Assembly: GCF_030053115.1 (NCBI RefSeq)
Contig: NZ_CP125619.1
Coordinates: 2,739,501-2,803,500, forward strand
DNA from: Pseudomonas svalbardensis
GTDB lineage: Bacteria; Pseudomonadota; Gammaproteobacteria; Pseudomonadales; Pseudomonadaceae
Reading direction: 5' to 3'
Length of the DNA: 64,000 nt
The translations under genes were made by a program, and so were the position numbers. The first letter of the stretch is position 1; every line of letters starts with the position of its first letter. A model generated the notes under the pieces. The model saw nothing but the letters and a program-made list of their open reading frames with translations, was not told where the DNA came from and ran no database searches. Shown piece after piece: positions 35,195 through 44,774 of this stretch.

Positions 35195-36220
35195 TCAATG
35201 AACGGGGTTGGGTTTGTTCAGCCAGGCGAGCAGGGCCTTGTGGAATTGCGCCGGTTCTTCCATTTGCGGCGCGTGGCCCATGCCGTGGAATTCGACCAGC
35301 GTCGACCGGGGAATCAGTTTCGCCACCTGCTTGCCGAGGACGTCGTAGTGACCGAGTTTCGCCTTGACCTCGGGAGGTGCGATGTCGCTACCGATGGCCG
35401 TGGTGTCGGACGTACCGATCAGCAGCAGGGTCGGCACTTTCAGGTCCTTGAACTCGTAGTACACCGGTTGGGTGAAGATCATGTCGTAGATCAGCGCCGA
35501 ATTCCACGCCACCTGTGTATGCCCCGGTCCTTTGTTCAGCCCGGCGAGCATGTCTACCCAACGATCGAATTCCGGTTTCCAGCGGCCGCCGTAATAGGTG
35601 TTGCGTTCATAGGTGCGGATGCCGTCGGCCGTGAGTTTCAGCTCGCGTTCGTACCATTGATCAACCGTGCGATAGGGAACGCCGAGGGCTTTCCAGTCTT
35701 CCAGGCCGATGGGGTTGACCAGTGCGAGTTGTTCGACTTGATCGGGGTATTGCAGCGCATAGCGGGTAGCGAGCATGCCGCCGGTGGAATGCCCGAGAAT
35801 ACTGGCCTTCTGAATGCCCAGTGCCTTGAGCAGTTGCTGAGTATTGGTCGCCAGTTGCTGGAAGCTGTACTGATAGTTGTCCGGTTTACTGGAGGTGCAG
35901 AAACCGATCTGATCCGGGGCGATGACCCGGTAACCGGCCTCACTCAGGGCCTTGATCGAAGTGTCCCAGGTTGCGCCGCAGAAATTCTTGCCGTGCATCA
36001 GCACCACGCTGCGTCCATTGGCCTTGCCATGAGCCGCGACGTCCATGTAACCCATTTGCAGGGATTTGCCCTGGGACTCAAAGGCGAAATGCTTGACCGT
36101 GTAGGGGTACTCGAAGCCCTGAAGTTCCGGGCCATATTCCGGGCCTTCGGCGTGTGCGATGACAGGCAATGCAGCGGTCAGCAGCAGGCCGGGCAGCCAG
36201 CGGGAGTGGGTGTGGGACAT
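35195..36220 (-). CDS. Secreted alpha/beta hydrolase
   Basis: A 341-residue protein. It starts with a signal peptide (SRWLPGLLLTAALPVIAHA, cleavage near AHA-EG). The alpha/beta-hydrolase fold shows LMHGKNFCGATWD (oxyanion region), nucleophile serine in the elbow ILGHSTGGMLATRYAL, a likely acid in LLIGTSDTTAIG, and catalytic histidine in FHGMGHAPQMEEP. A periplasmic esterase or haloalkane/peroxidase-like hydrolase is likely; the substrate is unknown. It is separated by 13 bp from the downstream D-2-hydroxyacid dehydrogenase gene. Confidence 0.88.
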   Translation of the reverse strand: MSHTHSRWLPGLLLTAALPVIAHAEGPEYGPELQGFEYPYTVKHFAFESQGKSLQMGYMDVAAHGKANGRSVVLMHGKNFCGATWDTSIKALSEAGYRVIAPDQIGFCTSSKPDNYQYSFQQLATNTQQLLKALGIQKASILGHSTGGMLATRYALQYPDQVEQLALVNPIGLEDWKALGVPYRTVDQWYERELKLTADGIRTYERNTYYGGRWKPEFDRWVDMLAGLNKGPGHTQVAWNSALIYDMIFTQPVYYEFKDLKVPTLLLIGTSDTTAIGSDIAPPEVKAKLGHYDVLGKQVAKLIPRSTLVEFHGMGHAPQMEEPAQFHKALLAWLNKPNPVH

Positions 36221-36305
36221 GGGTGAACTCCATTGGAAATCGGCCGATGCTGGATCGGCACGATTAGGGCGACATTAAACACAGGCAATCGTCGTGGATG
36301 ATCGT

Positions 36306-36740
36306 TCAACCCATCCAGCCCAATGTGGCCAGAGCTAACACGCCATAACGGGCGCTTTTGGCAAGGGTCACGATCAGCAGGAATCGCCCCAGCGGCTCGC
36401 GCATCACGCCGGCCACCAAGGTCAGCGGATCACCGATCACAGGCACCCAGCTCAGCAGCAACGACCAATGACCGTAACGCTGATAATGGACTCGGGCTTT
36501 TTCCAGATGGCGCGGGCTGACCGGAAACCAGCGCCGATCACCAAACCGCTCGATTCCGCGCCCCAGCCACCAGTTCACCAGCGCCCCCAGAACATTGCCC
36601 AACGTCGCCACGGCGAGCAGCGACCAGAGCCAATACTTGCCACTGAGCAACAGCCCCACCAACACCGCTTCGGACTGCAAGGGCAGCAAGGTTGCCGCAC
36701 CGAATGCGGCGAAGAACAGCCCGATGTACGCACCGAACAT
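36306..36740 (-). CDS. YqaA family membrane protein (DedA/SNARE-associated type)
   Basis: A 144-residue inner-membrane protein with about four helices. It has LLPLQSEAVLVGLLLSG near the start and the GNVLGALVNWWLGRGIERFG and SWVPVIGDPLTLVAGVMR segments seen in YqaA proteins. The ATG at 36740 overlaps the TGA of the upstream DUF411 gene by one base (TGATG), indicating coupled translation. An in-frame TTG at 36743 is less likely. Family members resemble DedA phospholipid/polyprenyl scramblases; function here is inferred. Confidence 0.85.
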   Translation of the reverse strand: MFGAYIGLFFAAFGAATLLPLQSEAVLVGLLLSGKYWLWSLLAVATLGNVLGALVNWWLGRGIERFGDRRWFPVSPRHLEKARVHYQRYGHWSLLLSWVPVIGDPLTLVAGVMREPLGRFLLIVTLAKSARYGVLALATLGWMG

Positions 36741-37186
36741 CAATGGGCAGGGTAGTCCGCCACCACCACGTCAGTGCCGTCTTTTTTCAGACCGATCACT
36801 TGATACGCATCGCTCATGCCGTCCATTTCCATGCCGGGTGAACCCATGGGCATGCCGGGGGCGGCAACGCCCAACAGATCGTCGCGCTTGCTCAAGGCCA
36901 GCACCTGATCGGCAGGAACATGACCTTCAACGAATTTGCCGTTGATCAAGCCGGTATGGCACGACGCCAGACGCGGAGGTACGCCGTGCTGTTGCTTGAA
37001 TTCGCTCATGTTGGCTTCGACGCGATCGTCGACTTTGAAGCCGTTGGCTTCCAGATGGCTGATCCATTTTTTGCAGCAACCGCAATTGGCATCGCGGTGA
37101 ACCTCGATCGGGATCAGGTCGGCGGCCTGGGCCAGGGAGGAAATGAACAGGGCGCTCAGGGCGACCAGACGCAGGTGGGTTCGCAT
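36740..37186 (-). CDS. DUF411 periplasmic metal-binding-type protein
   Basis: A 148-residue protein with a signal peptide (RLVALSALFISSLAQA, cleaved near AQA-AD). The DUF411 core starts IPIEVHRDANCGCCKKWISH, with the CxCC metal or thiol motif, and continues LASCHTGLINGKFVEGHVPA. A methionine-rich tail (APGMPMGSPGMEMDGM) suggests copper or silver binding. DUF411 proteins are often annotated as copper-resistance or periplasmic metal proteins, mostly from context. It forms a coupled pair with yqaA. Confidence 0.85.
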   Translation of the reverse strand: MRTHLRLVALSALFISSLAQAADLIPIEVHRDANCGCCKKWISHLEANGFKVDDRVEANMSEFKQQHGVPPRLASCHTGLINGKFVEGHVPADQVLALSKRDDLLGVAAPGMPMGSPGMEMDGMSDAYQVIGLKKDGTDVVVADYPAH

Positions 37187-37299
37187 GGGGAATCTCGTTT
37201 CGAATTGCGGCCAAAAAAATGCATTCTGACCATTTTAGCCAGCATCGAGGCAGGAGATTGTTTCGAAGTAATACGAGTTTCAGCAGCCACGCATTCTTT

Positions 37300-37430
37300 G
37301 TAGCAGCTGCCGAAGGCTGCGTCCGGCTGCGAAGCAGTCGAAAAATCAGAACTCACGGTGCATCAGCCAGACCGTGTAAGCCGGATTTACGACTGCTACG
37401 CAGCCGGACGCGGGCTTCGCCAGCTGCTAC
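37300..37430. repeat. 131-bp palindromic element, copy D (variant)
   Basis: The left end GTAGCAGCTGCCGAAGGCTG and the right end GCTTCGCCAGCTGCTAC are inverted. The interior (GCTGCGAAGCAGTCG) differs from copies A-C. Preceded by CATTCTTT as in copy C. Confidence 0.8.
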
Positions 37431-37449
37431 AAGTCTGAGCTCAAAAAAG

Positions 37450-39441
37450 TTAACGAACCTTGAACCGTCCCATGATCGCGCTCACGCGACTGTTGGCTTC
37501 CAGCAGTTGTTGGGTGTTGAGCTCGCTGGCCTGACCGCTTTTCACCAGTTCGTCGACCATGTGGCGGATTTGCACCATGCTGCGGTTGATCTCTTCAGTC
37601 ACCGCGCTTTGCTGCTCGGCGGCCGTGGCGATCTGGGTGCTAAGGCTGTTGATGTGGCTGACGTTACCGGCCATTTCATCCAGACCGGTGTTGACCCGTG
37701 CCGTGGCATCTGCGGCCGACTGGCAACTGGTCTGGGTGTTTTCCATGGCGGTTACCGACGAACTCACACCCTGCGTCAGACGGGTGAGCATTTCGTTGAT
37801 TTGCGACGTACTGGCCTGAGTACGGGCGGCGAGGGCGCGGACTTCATCGGCGACCACCGCAAAACCGCGGCCCTGCTCGCCGGCGCGGGCGGCTTCGATG
37901 GCGGCGTTGAGGGCCAACAGGTTGGTTTGCCCGGCAATGGCGCCGATCACCCCCAAGATCTCGGTGATGCGTTGGGCGTCCTGTTGCATGCTTTCGACTT
38001 TATGGGTGGCGCTGGCCACTTCGTCGATCAACGCAATCACGCTGCTGGACGCTTCGCCCACCACGACCCGCGAACGGTCAGCGTTTTCGTTGGCGCGTTG
38101 GGTGAAGGCAGCGGTTTCGGCGGCGTTTTGCGCGACACTTTCGGCGGTCGAACTCATCTCGGTGATGGCGGTGACGGTCTGATCGGTTTCCGAGGCGTGA
38201 CGCACCAGAATCTGGCTGGTGTGGGCCGAGGTGCGTTGCAGGTTATCCAGGCTGGAAGCCATGGCGCCGGTGGCCTGGGTGACTTCGCCGATCATGTTCT
38301 GCAAGTAGGCGATGAAGGCGTTGACCGAGTGGCCGATGGCGCCCAGCTCATCTTCGGCGCGAATGGTAATACGTTTGGTCAGGTCGGCATCACCGGCCGA
38401 CAGCGCGTCGATGTTGGCCCTCAGGGCTTTCATGCGCTGGATCAGTTGGCGAATCGCATAGATCTGTAGCAACACCAGCAGGATCACCATCGGGATTTGC
38501 AGCAGGCTCAGGGTGCTGAGCACGTCGTCGCGCTGGGCGGTGATCAGCTTGGTCGGCAGGGCGGTGGCGAGGAACCAAGGTGTGCCTTCGATCGGGCGCA
38601 TGAAGAAGGTGCTGGCTTCGCCTTTGTTGTCGAACTCGACCCGCTGCGACTGGTCACGGTTTTGCAAGCCTGCCTTCACCTGGGTGGCGAACGGCGAGTT
38701 GCCGGCCAGCTCACTGATGTTCTTCAGTACGATCGGCCCGCTGATGCGCGAGCTGTTGCTGATGATCTTGCCGTCGGCTTCGACGATCAGCATTTCAGCG
38801 CCGAGGTCTTTCTCCTTGCTTGCCACCAGGTCATTGAAAAAGCCCAGGGTCACGTCGATGGTCGACACGCCGTAGGCCGCGCCATTCTTCTGGATGGCCA
38901 TGGCGCAGTTGGTGCGTGGCTCGGCGCTGGCGTCATCTTTATAGGCTGCCGCCCACGCGCATTGGCCGCTCGGGGTATGCATGCCGCCCTTGTACCAGGT
39001 CTGGTCGTAGTAGTTGGGCGCGGCACCGCTGTTCCAGAAGGTGTTGACCGCCAGTTTGCCCGAGGCATCCCGGTGCCAGAACGTGCTGAACTTGTTGCGC
39101 CCGGCTTCGCGCTGACCGGGCAGCGGCCAGATCCCGCCGCCGAAGATTTTCAGCTCGCCGTACTGGTCGACCAGGCCCGGCAGGACGGTGTCGATGGCGG
39201 CGCTGTCGAGCAGGGGAATGGTCTGGGTGATGCTTCGCTGTTGCGCCTGAACCTTGTTCAGTTCGCCCTGGATTTGCTCGGCGACTTCGGCGATGCGGTT
39301 GAGGGCCACTTGTTCTTCGGTGTGACGCAGCTTCGGTGCGACCAATTGGCTGATGCCGACCACTGTCAGCACGGACAATAGCAGGATGAACAGGACCAGA
39401 AACAGCGTGTAACGAGCCTGAATGGTACGGAATGCGGGCAT
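37450..39441 (-). CDS. Methyl-accepting chemotaxis protein with large periplasmic sensor
   Basis: A 663-residue chemoreceptor. Start 39441 ([15 protein letters not shown]) has AAGGA upstream; the longer frame to 39489 would add 16 residues of odd composition. TM1 is ~11-30 and TM2 is near the [16 protein letters not shown] segment. The ~280-residue periplasmic domain between them (with [19 protein letters not shown] and [14 protein letters not shown]) has a dCache-like double-sensor look. HAMP and signalling domain follow, with the tip [20 protein letters not shown]. The ligand is unknown. Confidence 0.9.
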   Translation of the reverse strand: MPAFRTIQARYTLFLVLFILLLSVLTVVGISQLVAPKLRHTEEQVALNRIAEVAEQIQGELNKVQAQQRSITQTIPLLDSAAIDTVLPGLVDQYGELKIFGGGIWPLPGQREAGRNKFSTFWHRDASGKLAVNTFWNSGAAPNYYDQTWYKGGMHTPSGQCAWAAAYKDDASAEPRTNCAMAIQKNGAAYGVSTIDVTLGFFNDLVASKEKDLGAEMLIVEADGKIISNSSRISGPIVLKNISELAGNSPFATQVKAGLQNRDQSQRVEFDNKGEASTFFMRPIEGTPWFLATALPTKLITAQRDDVLSTLSLLQIPMVILLVLLQIYAIRQLIQRMKALRANIDALSAGDADLTKRITIRAEDELGAIGHSVNAFIAYLQNMIGEVTQATGAMASSLDNLQRTSAHTSQILVRHASETDQTVTAITEMSSTAESVAQNAAETAAFTQRANENADRSRVVVGEASSSVIALIDEVASATHKVESMQQDAQRITEILGVIGAIAGQTNLLALNAAIEAARAGEQGRGFAVVADEVRALAARTQASTSQINEMLTRLTQGVSSSVTAMENTQTSCQSAADATARVNTGLDEMAGNVSHINSLSTQIATAAEQQSAVTEEINRSMVQIRHMVDELVKSGQASELNTQQLLEANSRVSAIMGRFKVR

Positions 39442-39857
39442 GGGACCGGTCCTTAGAGCAGCGTTCTTGTTGTGATTATCGGTATGCAATCGGCGCTTCC
39501 AAGGGCTATCGGCATGGGGACGCCGATCTTTAAGTACGATCGTGCAAGAACGCCGTGAGGTGACGGACGGTGCGCAATGAAAGGTGTCGTAGTGGATATA
39601 AACTGACTAACCAACGCTTACGTAGTATTTGTTTAGTTGCCCATACCACTTTCCAATTTGATGTATAGGTCAATGAAACAGGGCACTTGCCAGGTTGTAT
39701 CGTAAATGTACGAGAATTGTAAAAAGTCGGAAATAATTGTTGGTGTGGCTAGTGGCCAGGCTGATACTCGCCCGCTCTAAACCAGATTAAACAAGGAACT
39801 TTTTATGGTCGCCTGACACGGACGTCTGCATCAGGTAGCACAGTCGGAAGTTCGGTC
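39442..39857. other. 416-bp intergenic region between divergent genes
   Basis: It holds the presumed promoters of the chemoreceptor (-) and the 176-residue protein (+). A minimal frame ATG-GTC-GCC-TGA at 39805-39816 follows AAGGA (39793-39797) and sits 41 bp before the next start. No repeat or RNA gene was recognised. Confidence 0.4.
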
Positions 39858-40388
39858 ATGACTATCGGCTATACCGGGGCCTGGACTTCCAAGGCAGGTT
39901 TGCTGGTCAAGGACACAGGCACCGGAAAGCCTGTGACGCACAGCGCCAGGGTCAAGCAAATGCTGGCATTGGTGGGAAGCGATCCCAGCGCGCTCAACAC
40001 GAAGTTGATGGATGAGCAGAAACTGCACAGAAACATCAGAGGCTTCGACCCGGAAAACGTCACCCCCAAACAACTGGGTAATCTCAGTGCCTTCTTGAAA
40101 GCCGAAGGCCTGATTTCTGATATTACGTCGATGACGCTAATCAACGCCGGTGACAAGTTTGACCGGTTCGGCGTACAGAAAGACCCGGAGGCGAAATTCA
40201 ACGCACTGGAGTATTTCGCCACCCAGCTGGACACCATCCAGAACAACAGTATCAAGGGTGACAAGTACGCCACGGGCCTGATCCCGGAATACAAGAAGGC
40301 GATCTACGTACTGCAGAATTTACAAGCTTACGGCAAGGGTAATGGCACATCAGTGCCGACCGACAAGGGCGTCAGCTCGAAGGCGTGA
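39858..40388 (+). CDS. Hypothetical 176-residue protein
   Basis: I do not recognise this soluble, mixed alpha/beta protein. It begins MTIGYTGAWTSKAGLLVKDT, contains charged helices (SARVKQMLALVGSDPSALNT; LGNLSAFLKAEGL), and ends in a threonine/serine-rich, lysine-containing tail. There is no signal peptide or membrane segment. Codon use is close to the host average. GGAAG precedes the ATG by ~9 nt. It stands alone, convergent with an aldo/keto reductase gene. Confidence 0.65.
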   Translation: MTIGYTGAWTSKAGLLVKDTGTGKPVTHSARVKQMLALVGSDPSALNTKLMDEQKLHRNIRGFDPENVTPKQLGNLSAFLKAEGLISDITSMTLINAGDKFDRFGVQKDPEAKFNALEYFATQLDTIQNNSIKGDKYATGLIPEYKKAIYVLQNLQAYGKGNGTSVPTDKGVSSKA

Positions 40389-40396
40389 CGGGTTGT

Positions 40397-40428
40397 CCTG
40401 GCCCACTCAAATCGTCGAATGGGCCAGG
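40397..40428. terminator. Hairpin between convergent genes
   Basis: CCTGGCCCA (40397-40405) and TGGGCCAGG (40420-40428) with a 14-base loop, between the 176-residue gene and the aldo/keto reductase gene. No T-run. Confidence 0.5.
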
Positions 40429-40434
40429 CGTCGG

Positions 40435-41430
40435 TTACCGGTCAAGCAACTTCATGACTTCCTCCGGGTAACGTAAACCGGCCGTGGCATTGGCCGGGAA
40501 TATCGCTTCCAGCGCTTGCAAGTCGTCGCCGCTGAGCTTCACATCCAGCGCGGCCACATTCTCTTCCAGGTATTTACGCTGTTTGGTTCCCGGAATCGGG
40601 ATCACGTAATCGCCCTGAGCCAATACCCACGCGAGCGCCAGTTGGCCGGTGGTCACGCCTTTTTCTGCGGCCAGGTCCTGCACTTGCTGCACCAGCAACA
40701 GATTTTTGGAGAAATTCTCTCCTTGAAAACGCGGGCTGAAGCGCCGGTAGTCGTCTGCCGCGAAATCATCAGGACTTTTCAGCGCTCCCGTGAGAAAGCC
40801 ACGGCCCAAAGGGCTGTAGGGGACGAAGGCGATCCCCAGGCGCTGACACGCAGCCAGACAACCGTTTTCCTCCTGGTCACGGCTCCATAACGAATACTCG
40901 CTCTGCAGCGCACTGATCGGATGAACTTTGTGTGCCCGCTCAAGCGTTGCGACCGAGGCCTCGCTCAAACCCAAGTACCGAACCTTGCCGGCTTTCACCA
41001 GGTCGGCCATGGCGCCGACGGTTTCCTCGATGGCCACCTGCGGATCGATGCGGTGCTGGTAGTACAAATCCAGGGTCTCGACACCGAGGCGCTTGAGGGT
41101 GCCGTCGATAGCGGCGTGAATGTAATCCGGTCGGCCGTTGACGCCCCGCGCAACCGGATTGCCCGGGTCGCGGACGATGCCGAATTTGCTGGCCAGAAAC
41201 ACCTGGTCGCGCTTGCCGACGATGGCTCTGCCGATCAGTTCTTCGTTGGTGTGCGGACCATACATGTCAGCGGTGTCGAGCAGGTTGATCCCCAACTCCA
41301 GCGCGCGGTGCAGAGTGGCCGTGGCTTCGCGGATGTCCACGCCAGTCGTGTAGAAATCGGTCATGCCCATGCAGCCCAGACCCATCGTGCTCACTAGTGG
41401 ACCATTTTTGCCCAGTTGACGTGTTTGCAT
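40435..41430 (-). CDS. Aldo/keto reductase
   Basis: A 331-residue (alpha/beta)8 NADPH-dependent oxidoreductase. The catalytic tetrad is visible: Asp in [13 protein letters not shown], Tyr four residues on, Lys in [10 protein letters not shown], and His in [11 protein letters not shown]. The NADPH site is near [15 protein letters not shown]. It resembles the YakC/AKR13 group. It is divergent from a LysR regulator (gap 118 bp), which probably controls it. Substrates are probably aldehydes. Confidence 0.9.
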   Translation of the reverse strand: MQTRQLGKNGPLVSTMGLGCMGMTDFYTTGVDIREATATLHRALELGINLLDTADMYGPHTNEELIGRAIVGKRDQVFLASKFGIVRDPGNPVARGVNGRPDYIHAAIDGTLKRLGVETLDLYYQHRIDPQVAIEETVGAMADLVKAGKVRYLGLSEASVATLERAHKVHPISALQSEYSLWSRDQEENGCLAACQRLGIAFVPYSPLGRGFLTGALKSPDDFAADDYRRFSPRFQGENFSKNLLLVQQVQDLAAEKGVTTGQLALAWVLAQGDYVIPIPGTKQRKYLEENVAALDVKLSGDDLQALEAIFPANATAGLRYPEEVMKLLDR

Positions 41431-41548
41431 GAAATCAGCTCCCTATGAATGTGGAGTCCATTGTTGACCTCGACAGAAACAAGATAAACCGGCTAAAACT
41501 GCTATCACTGTTCGTAATTTCTAAATAATCAGCCGGTAAGCAAAAGCA

Positions 41549-42475
41549 ATGGACCGTTTTAACGCCATGCGCGTGTTCACCCGAATCGTCGAACTGGGCG
41601 GCTTTGCCAAGGCGGCGGACAGCCTGCAATTGCCCCGGGCCTCAGTGACCATTCTGATCAAGCAGCTGGAGGCGCATCTCGGTGTGCAGCTGCTGCAACG
41701 CACGACGCGGCAGATCAGCCTGACGCTCGACGGCGCGGCCTATTACCCTCGTTGCGTACGGTTGCTGGCGGACCTGGAGGAAACCGAAGCGGTGTTCAGC
41801 GCTGCGCGCAACAACCCCAAGGGGCTGTTGCGCGTGGACATGCCGGCGGGCGTTGGACGCTTGATGGTGATCCCGGCATTGCCGCAATTTACTGCCCGGT
41901 ATCCCTTGATCGAGCTGGAAATCGGCGTGAATGACCGGCCCGTCGACCTGATTCGCGAAGGCGTCGATTGCGTACTGCGGGGCGGCGCGTCACTGGACGA
42001 TTCACTGGTGGCGCGGCCGTTGGCTATGTTGGACCAGATCACGTGTGCCAGCCCCGAGTACTTGAAGCGATTCGGAACGCCTCAGTGTCTGGCTGACCTT
42101 GAAGGCCATCAGATGGTGGAGTACTTCTCCAGCAGCAATGGCAAGCGTTATGGGCTGGAATTCATGGTCAATGATCAGGTTCAGGTCATTAATCTACCCA
42201 AGCAAGTCTCGGTCAACAGCGCCGATGGTTATCTGGCCGCTTGTGAGGCGGGGTATGGTCTGGTCCAGACCCCGTATTACCACGTAGCCCGCCAGCTAAG
42301 CGAAGGCCGTTTGTGTGAAGTCCTCAGGACGGTGCCGACACCGGGGATGCCGCTGACGGCGCTCTACCCGCCACACCGCCAGTTGTCCCGGCGGGTGAGG
42401 GTGTTTGTCGATTGGTTGGTGGAGCTATGCGCGCAGCCGGGCAATGACTTTTATCGAAAAGACTCACGCGGCTGA
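41549..42475 (+). CDS. LysR-family transcriptional regulator
   Basis: A 308-residue LysR-type regulator. The winged HTH spans ~1-60 (MRVFTRIVELGGFAKAADSL, RASVTILIKQLEAHLG) and is followed by the two-lobed effector domain. Members of this subgroup commonly regulate the oxidoreductase gene next to them; here that is the divergent aldo/keto reductase. Its 3' end overlaps by 12 bp with the convergent GNAT-type gene of the LuxC cluster (42464). Confidence 0.9.
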   Translation: MDRFNAMRVFTRIVELGGFAKAADSLQLPRASVTILIKQLEAHLGVQLLQRTTRQISLTLDGAAYYPRCVRLLADLEETEAVFSAARNNPKGLLRVDMPAGVGRLMVIPALPQFTARYPLIELEIGVNDRPVDLIREGVDCVLRGGASLDDSLVARPLAMLDQITCASPEYLKRFGTPQCLADLEGHQMVEYFSSSNGKRYGLEFMVNDQVQVINLPKQVSVNSADGYLAACEAGYGLVQTPYYHVARQLSEGRLCEVLRTVPTPGMPLTALYPPHRQLSRRVRVFVDWLVELCAQPGNDFYRKDSRG

Positions 42476-43420
42476 GCGGGCGCTGTTCAGCGCTTCGGCG
42501 CTACTCTGCGTGTTGGCGTTTTGCTGTAAATCGTCATGCAAGCGTTGCATGTGCGGGCAGTGCAGGTTGAGGTGTCGAGACTGCGCCCCTCGATGAAACA
42601 GTGCGAACCACCCATTGGTGTTTGATGTAGGCATCAGCCCGGTAAAGGCGAAGCCAAGGGCCGCCAAATTGCGCAAGTCCCCGGAAAAGTGCCGTGACAT
42701 CTGAAGTTTGGCCGAGATCAGCCAGTGCCTGGGCAATTGCCGGATCTGGTCAAGCAGACGTTTGGTCAAACGCTGAATGACCATGTCGAATCTTTGATGG
42801 TGTTGAGTGAGTTGCAAGGGCAGAGAAGACAACGGCGTTGTGTCCGGATAAGTCCCGAACACGGAACACACGTGCTGCATAAACCCCCGGCAGCTGTCAG
42901 GCCATGGGATGTCGGGGAGTGGACGCGTATGTCCTTCGACGACGTAACAACCCATCACGATGGTTTCCGGCAGCGGCTCAGCGAAGGGCGAAGGGACGTA
43001 GTCAGGAAGCAAACCCGTGCTGTGGAAGCCGATGTTTGCTGCCATGCGTTGCGTGTAGGGGTGGTGTGTCACTTGTTTGATCGAGACGCTCTTGAACCCC
43101 ATGGAACCTGACCGCGACAGCAACTCCCGGCCCAGACGGGTCGCGATACTCTGGCCCTGCGCGGCGGGATGCACCACGCTCAGGGCCAGTTCCGTGGTAT
43201 CCGAAGGCGTGTCATGGCACAACGCTGCATGCCCCAGAAGGCGTATGCCGTCCACCGCCAGCATCGACTTCCAGCGCCCCTTGGCATTGTGCTGATTGAT
43301 CATGTTCGGCAAGTAAACATCCGGCTGAACGTAATGATCGCCATAGACCTCACGAAACAACTGGCTCACGGCACGTGCGTCGGATGGCCGATAGGGTCGA
43401 AAAATCAAATGCGGCATCAT
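42464..43420 (-). CDS. GNAT-like acyltransferase, last gene of the LuxC/LuxE-type operon
   Basis: A 318-residue protein. The first ~150 residues resemble a GNAT N-acetyltransferase: LIFRPYRPSDARAVSQLFRE, ELALSVVHPAAQGQSIATRL with the AcCoA-binding loop Q/G-x-G/A-like pattern, then GFKSVSIKQVTHHPYTQRMA. The second half (~190-290) is unassigned and contains LGFAFTGLMPTSNTNGWFAL, itself GNAT-like, so this may be a double GNAT or a degenerate tandem. Start ATGATG at 43420 overlaps the stop of the preceding adenylation gene (ATGA), indicating coupling. It might acylate the product of the operon. Confidence 0.7.
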   Translation of the reverse strand: MMPHLIFRPYRPSDARAVSQLFREVYGDHYVQPDVYLPNMINQHNAKGRWKSMLAVDGIRLLGHAALCHDTPSDTTELALSVVHPAAQGQSIATRLGRELLSRSGSMGFKSVSIKQVTHHPYTQRMAANIGFHSTGLLPDYVPSPFAEPLPETIVMGCYVVEGHTRPLPDIPWPDSCRGFMQHVCSVFGTYPDTTPLSSLPLQLTQHHQRFDMVIQRLTKRLLDQIRQLPRHWLISAKLQMSRHFSGDLRNLAALGFAFTGLMPTSNTNGWFALFHRGAQSRHLNLHCPHMQRLHDDLQQNANTQSSAEALNSARSAA

Positions 43421-44706
43421 GCGGGCTCCGGCGACGGCGCGTCATACACGCGCAAGTCCAGGACCCGCAGTTGTTTGCCGGAGCGTGGGTGAAGCTTCAG
43501 GGCTGTGACATCGCAGGACAGCACTCGCAACTCCAACAGACCCTCGCGGCTCAGTTCCTCGATGGCGGGATAGTGTTCAACCAGCGCCTCGTACAACGCT
43601 CGGCACACCGGTACGGTGGCCATTGATAGCGCTGAGGGAACCCACTTCACACTCAAAATATCTTTGTATCCGTCATGTTCGATCAGCAATTGCCATTGGT
43701 CGTTGTGGGCAATGCGTTGGACGATCTGCTGGATGTCATCGATCAGCAGCGACAGCACCCCGACTCGCACGCGCTGGCTGTGTGCGCTACGTCCCTTGAG
43801 GGCAAATTTACGCCTTGGGGTTGCGCCGGGTTCGCGCCAACACGCGCGGTCGCCCACCGGATAACGCAGCAGTGGCATCAGCCGGCGAGTCAGATTGGTC
43901 ACCACCAATAATCCGGTGCGATCGCATTCTTCGATGACTTCACCGGTGAGTTCATCGACGATCTCCAGCACGGTGTGTGGTTCAAACACCCGATGTTCTC
44001 CCAACGCGCAGTCGCGGCCGCTGGCCCCGATAAGGCCGGCGTCTACGCTGGCATAGCCAATGGAAGCAATGCGCACGTTGGGAAACACGTCGGTGAGGAT
44101 TGCCACCTGCGGGGAAAACAGGCTTTCGCCGCCATACAACAACGTATCAACCCCGCACAGTACTCGCCGATACTGGTTCAGGTAGGCAGCGAGTCGCAGC
44201 AGCTGTGCCGGTACTCCGACCAGCACGTTGATCCGATGCTGATCAATCGCATCGGCCAATACATCCAGCTCGACTTGCCCGGTAAATGGAAACTCGCAGA
44301 TCGATCGCCTGACGTGCGCCAGTGAGTCGTGGATGAACAGAAAACTGGCGTAAAGATCACCGGAAAAAAACAGATTGGCGACACGGTCGCCGTCGTTCAG
44401 CTGAGAGGAGAAACTTTCTCCAAACGTACTGACCAGTTCTTGCCATTCGTTATAGGTGTATACCGTCAGTTTGCCTTGGCTGGTCGATCCGCCGGTTTTA
44501 AACACCAGCGCATCGTCGACCTTTCCGGTCAGGACCGGCCAATGACTCAGGTCATTGCTGCCGACCCAATAGTCCGCCGCATTGGTCAGTGGTAGATCTT
44601 GTAACGTAATGCCCTGCGACGGTAAGTGTTCCAGTTGCTGGCGGTAGAAGTTTGAATGTTGCCGTATATAAGGCAGCAGTTGTTCGAGCGAATAAGTTGA
44701 TTTCAC
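43417..44706 (-). CDS. PaaK-like adenylate-forming enzyme
   Basis: A 429-residue member of the acyl-adenylate superfamily, close to phenylacetate-CoA ligase (PaaK). The ATP-binding loop is ALVFKTGGSTSQGK (residues ~66-79). Further matches are NLFFSGDLYASFLFIHDSLA, VLVGVPAQLLRLAAYLN and RYPVGDRACW. The same features recur in the C-terminal half of the 800-residue protein next door (NLFYGGSLYGGFLSFTKIL, VLIGMPSTLHRLF), so the two look like paralogues. It would activate a carboxylic acid as its adenylate. The substrate is unknown. It is translationally coupled to the GNAT gene and 68 bp downstream of the fusion gene. Confidence 0.85.
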   Translation of the reverse strand: MKSTYSLEQLLPYIRQHSNFYRQQLEHLPSQGITLQDLPLTNAADYWVGSNDLSHWPVLTGKVDDALVFKTGGSTSQGKLTVYTYNEWQELVSTFGESFSSQLNDGDRVANLFFSGDLYASFLFIHDSLAHVRRSICEFPFTGQVELDVLADAIDQHRINVLVGVPAQLLRLAAYLNQYRRVLCGVDTLLYGGESLFSPQVAILTDVFPNVRIASIGYASVDAGLIGASGRDCALGEHRVFEPHTVLEIVDELTGEVIEECDRTGLLVVTNLTRRLMPLLRYPVGDRACWREPGATPRRKFALKGRSAHSQRVRVGVLSLLIDDIQQIVQRIAHNDQWQLLIEHDGYKDILSVKWVPSALSMATVPVCRALYEALVEHYPAIEELSREGLLELRVLSCDVTALKLHPRSGKQLRVLDLRVYDAPSPEPA

Positions 44707-44774
44707 TGGGTTCTCTCTTTTTTATCAGGCGCCTAGACGGTTAAAAAACAAGTTGTGAGTAGCTGGCGGTGTTT

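Noticed and set aside
37219..38469. Plus-strand frame of 416 codons over the second chemoreceptor gene
   Set aside because: Shadow of the minus-strand receptor; starts in repeat D and has no domain features.
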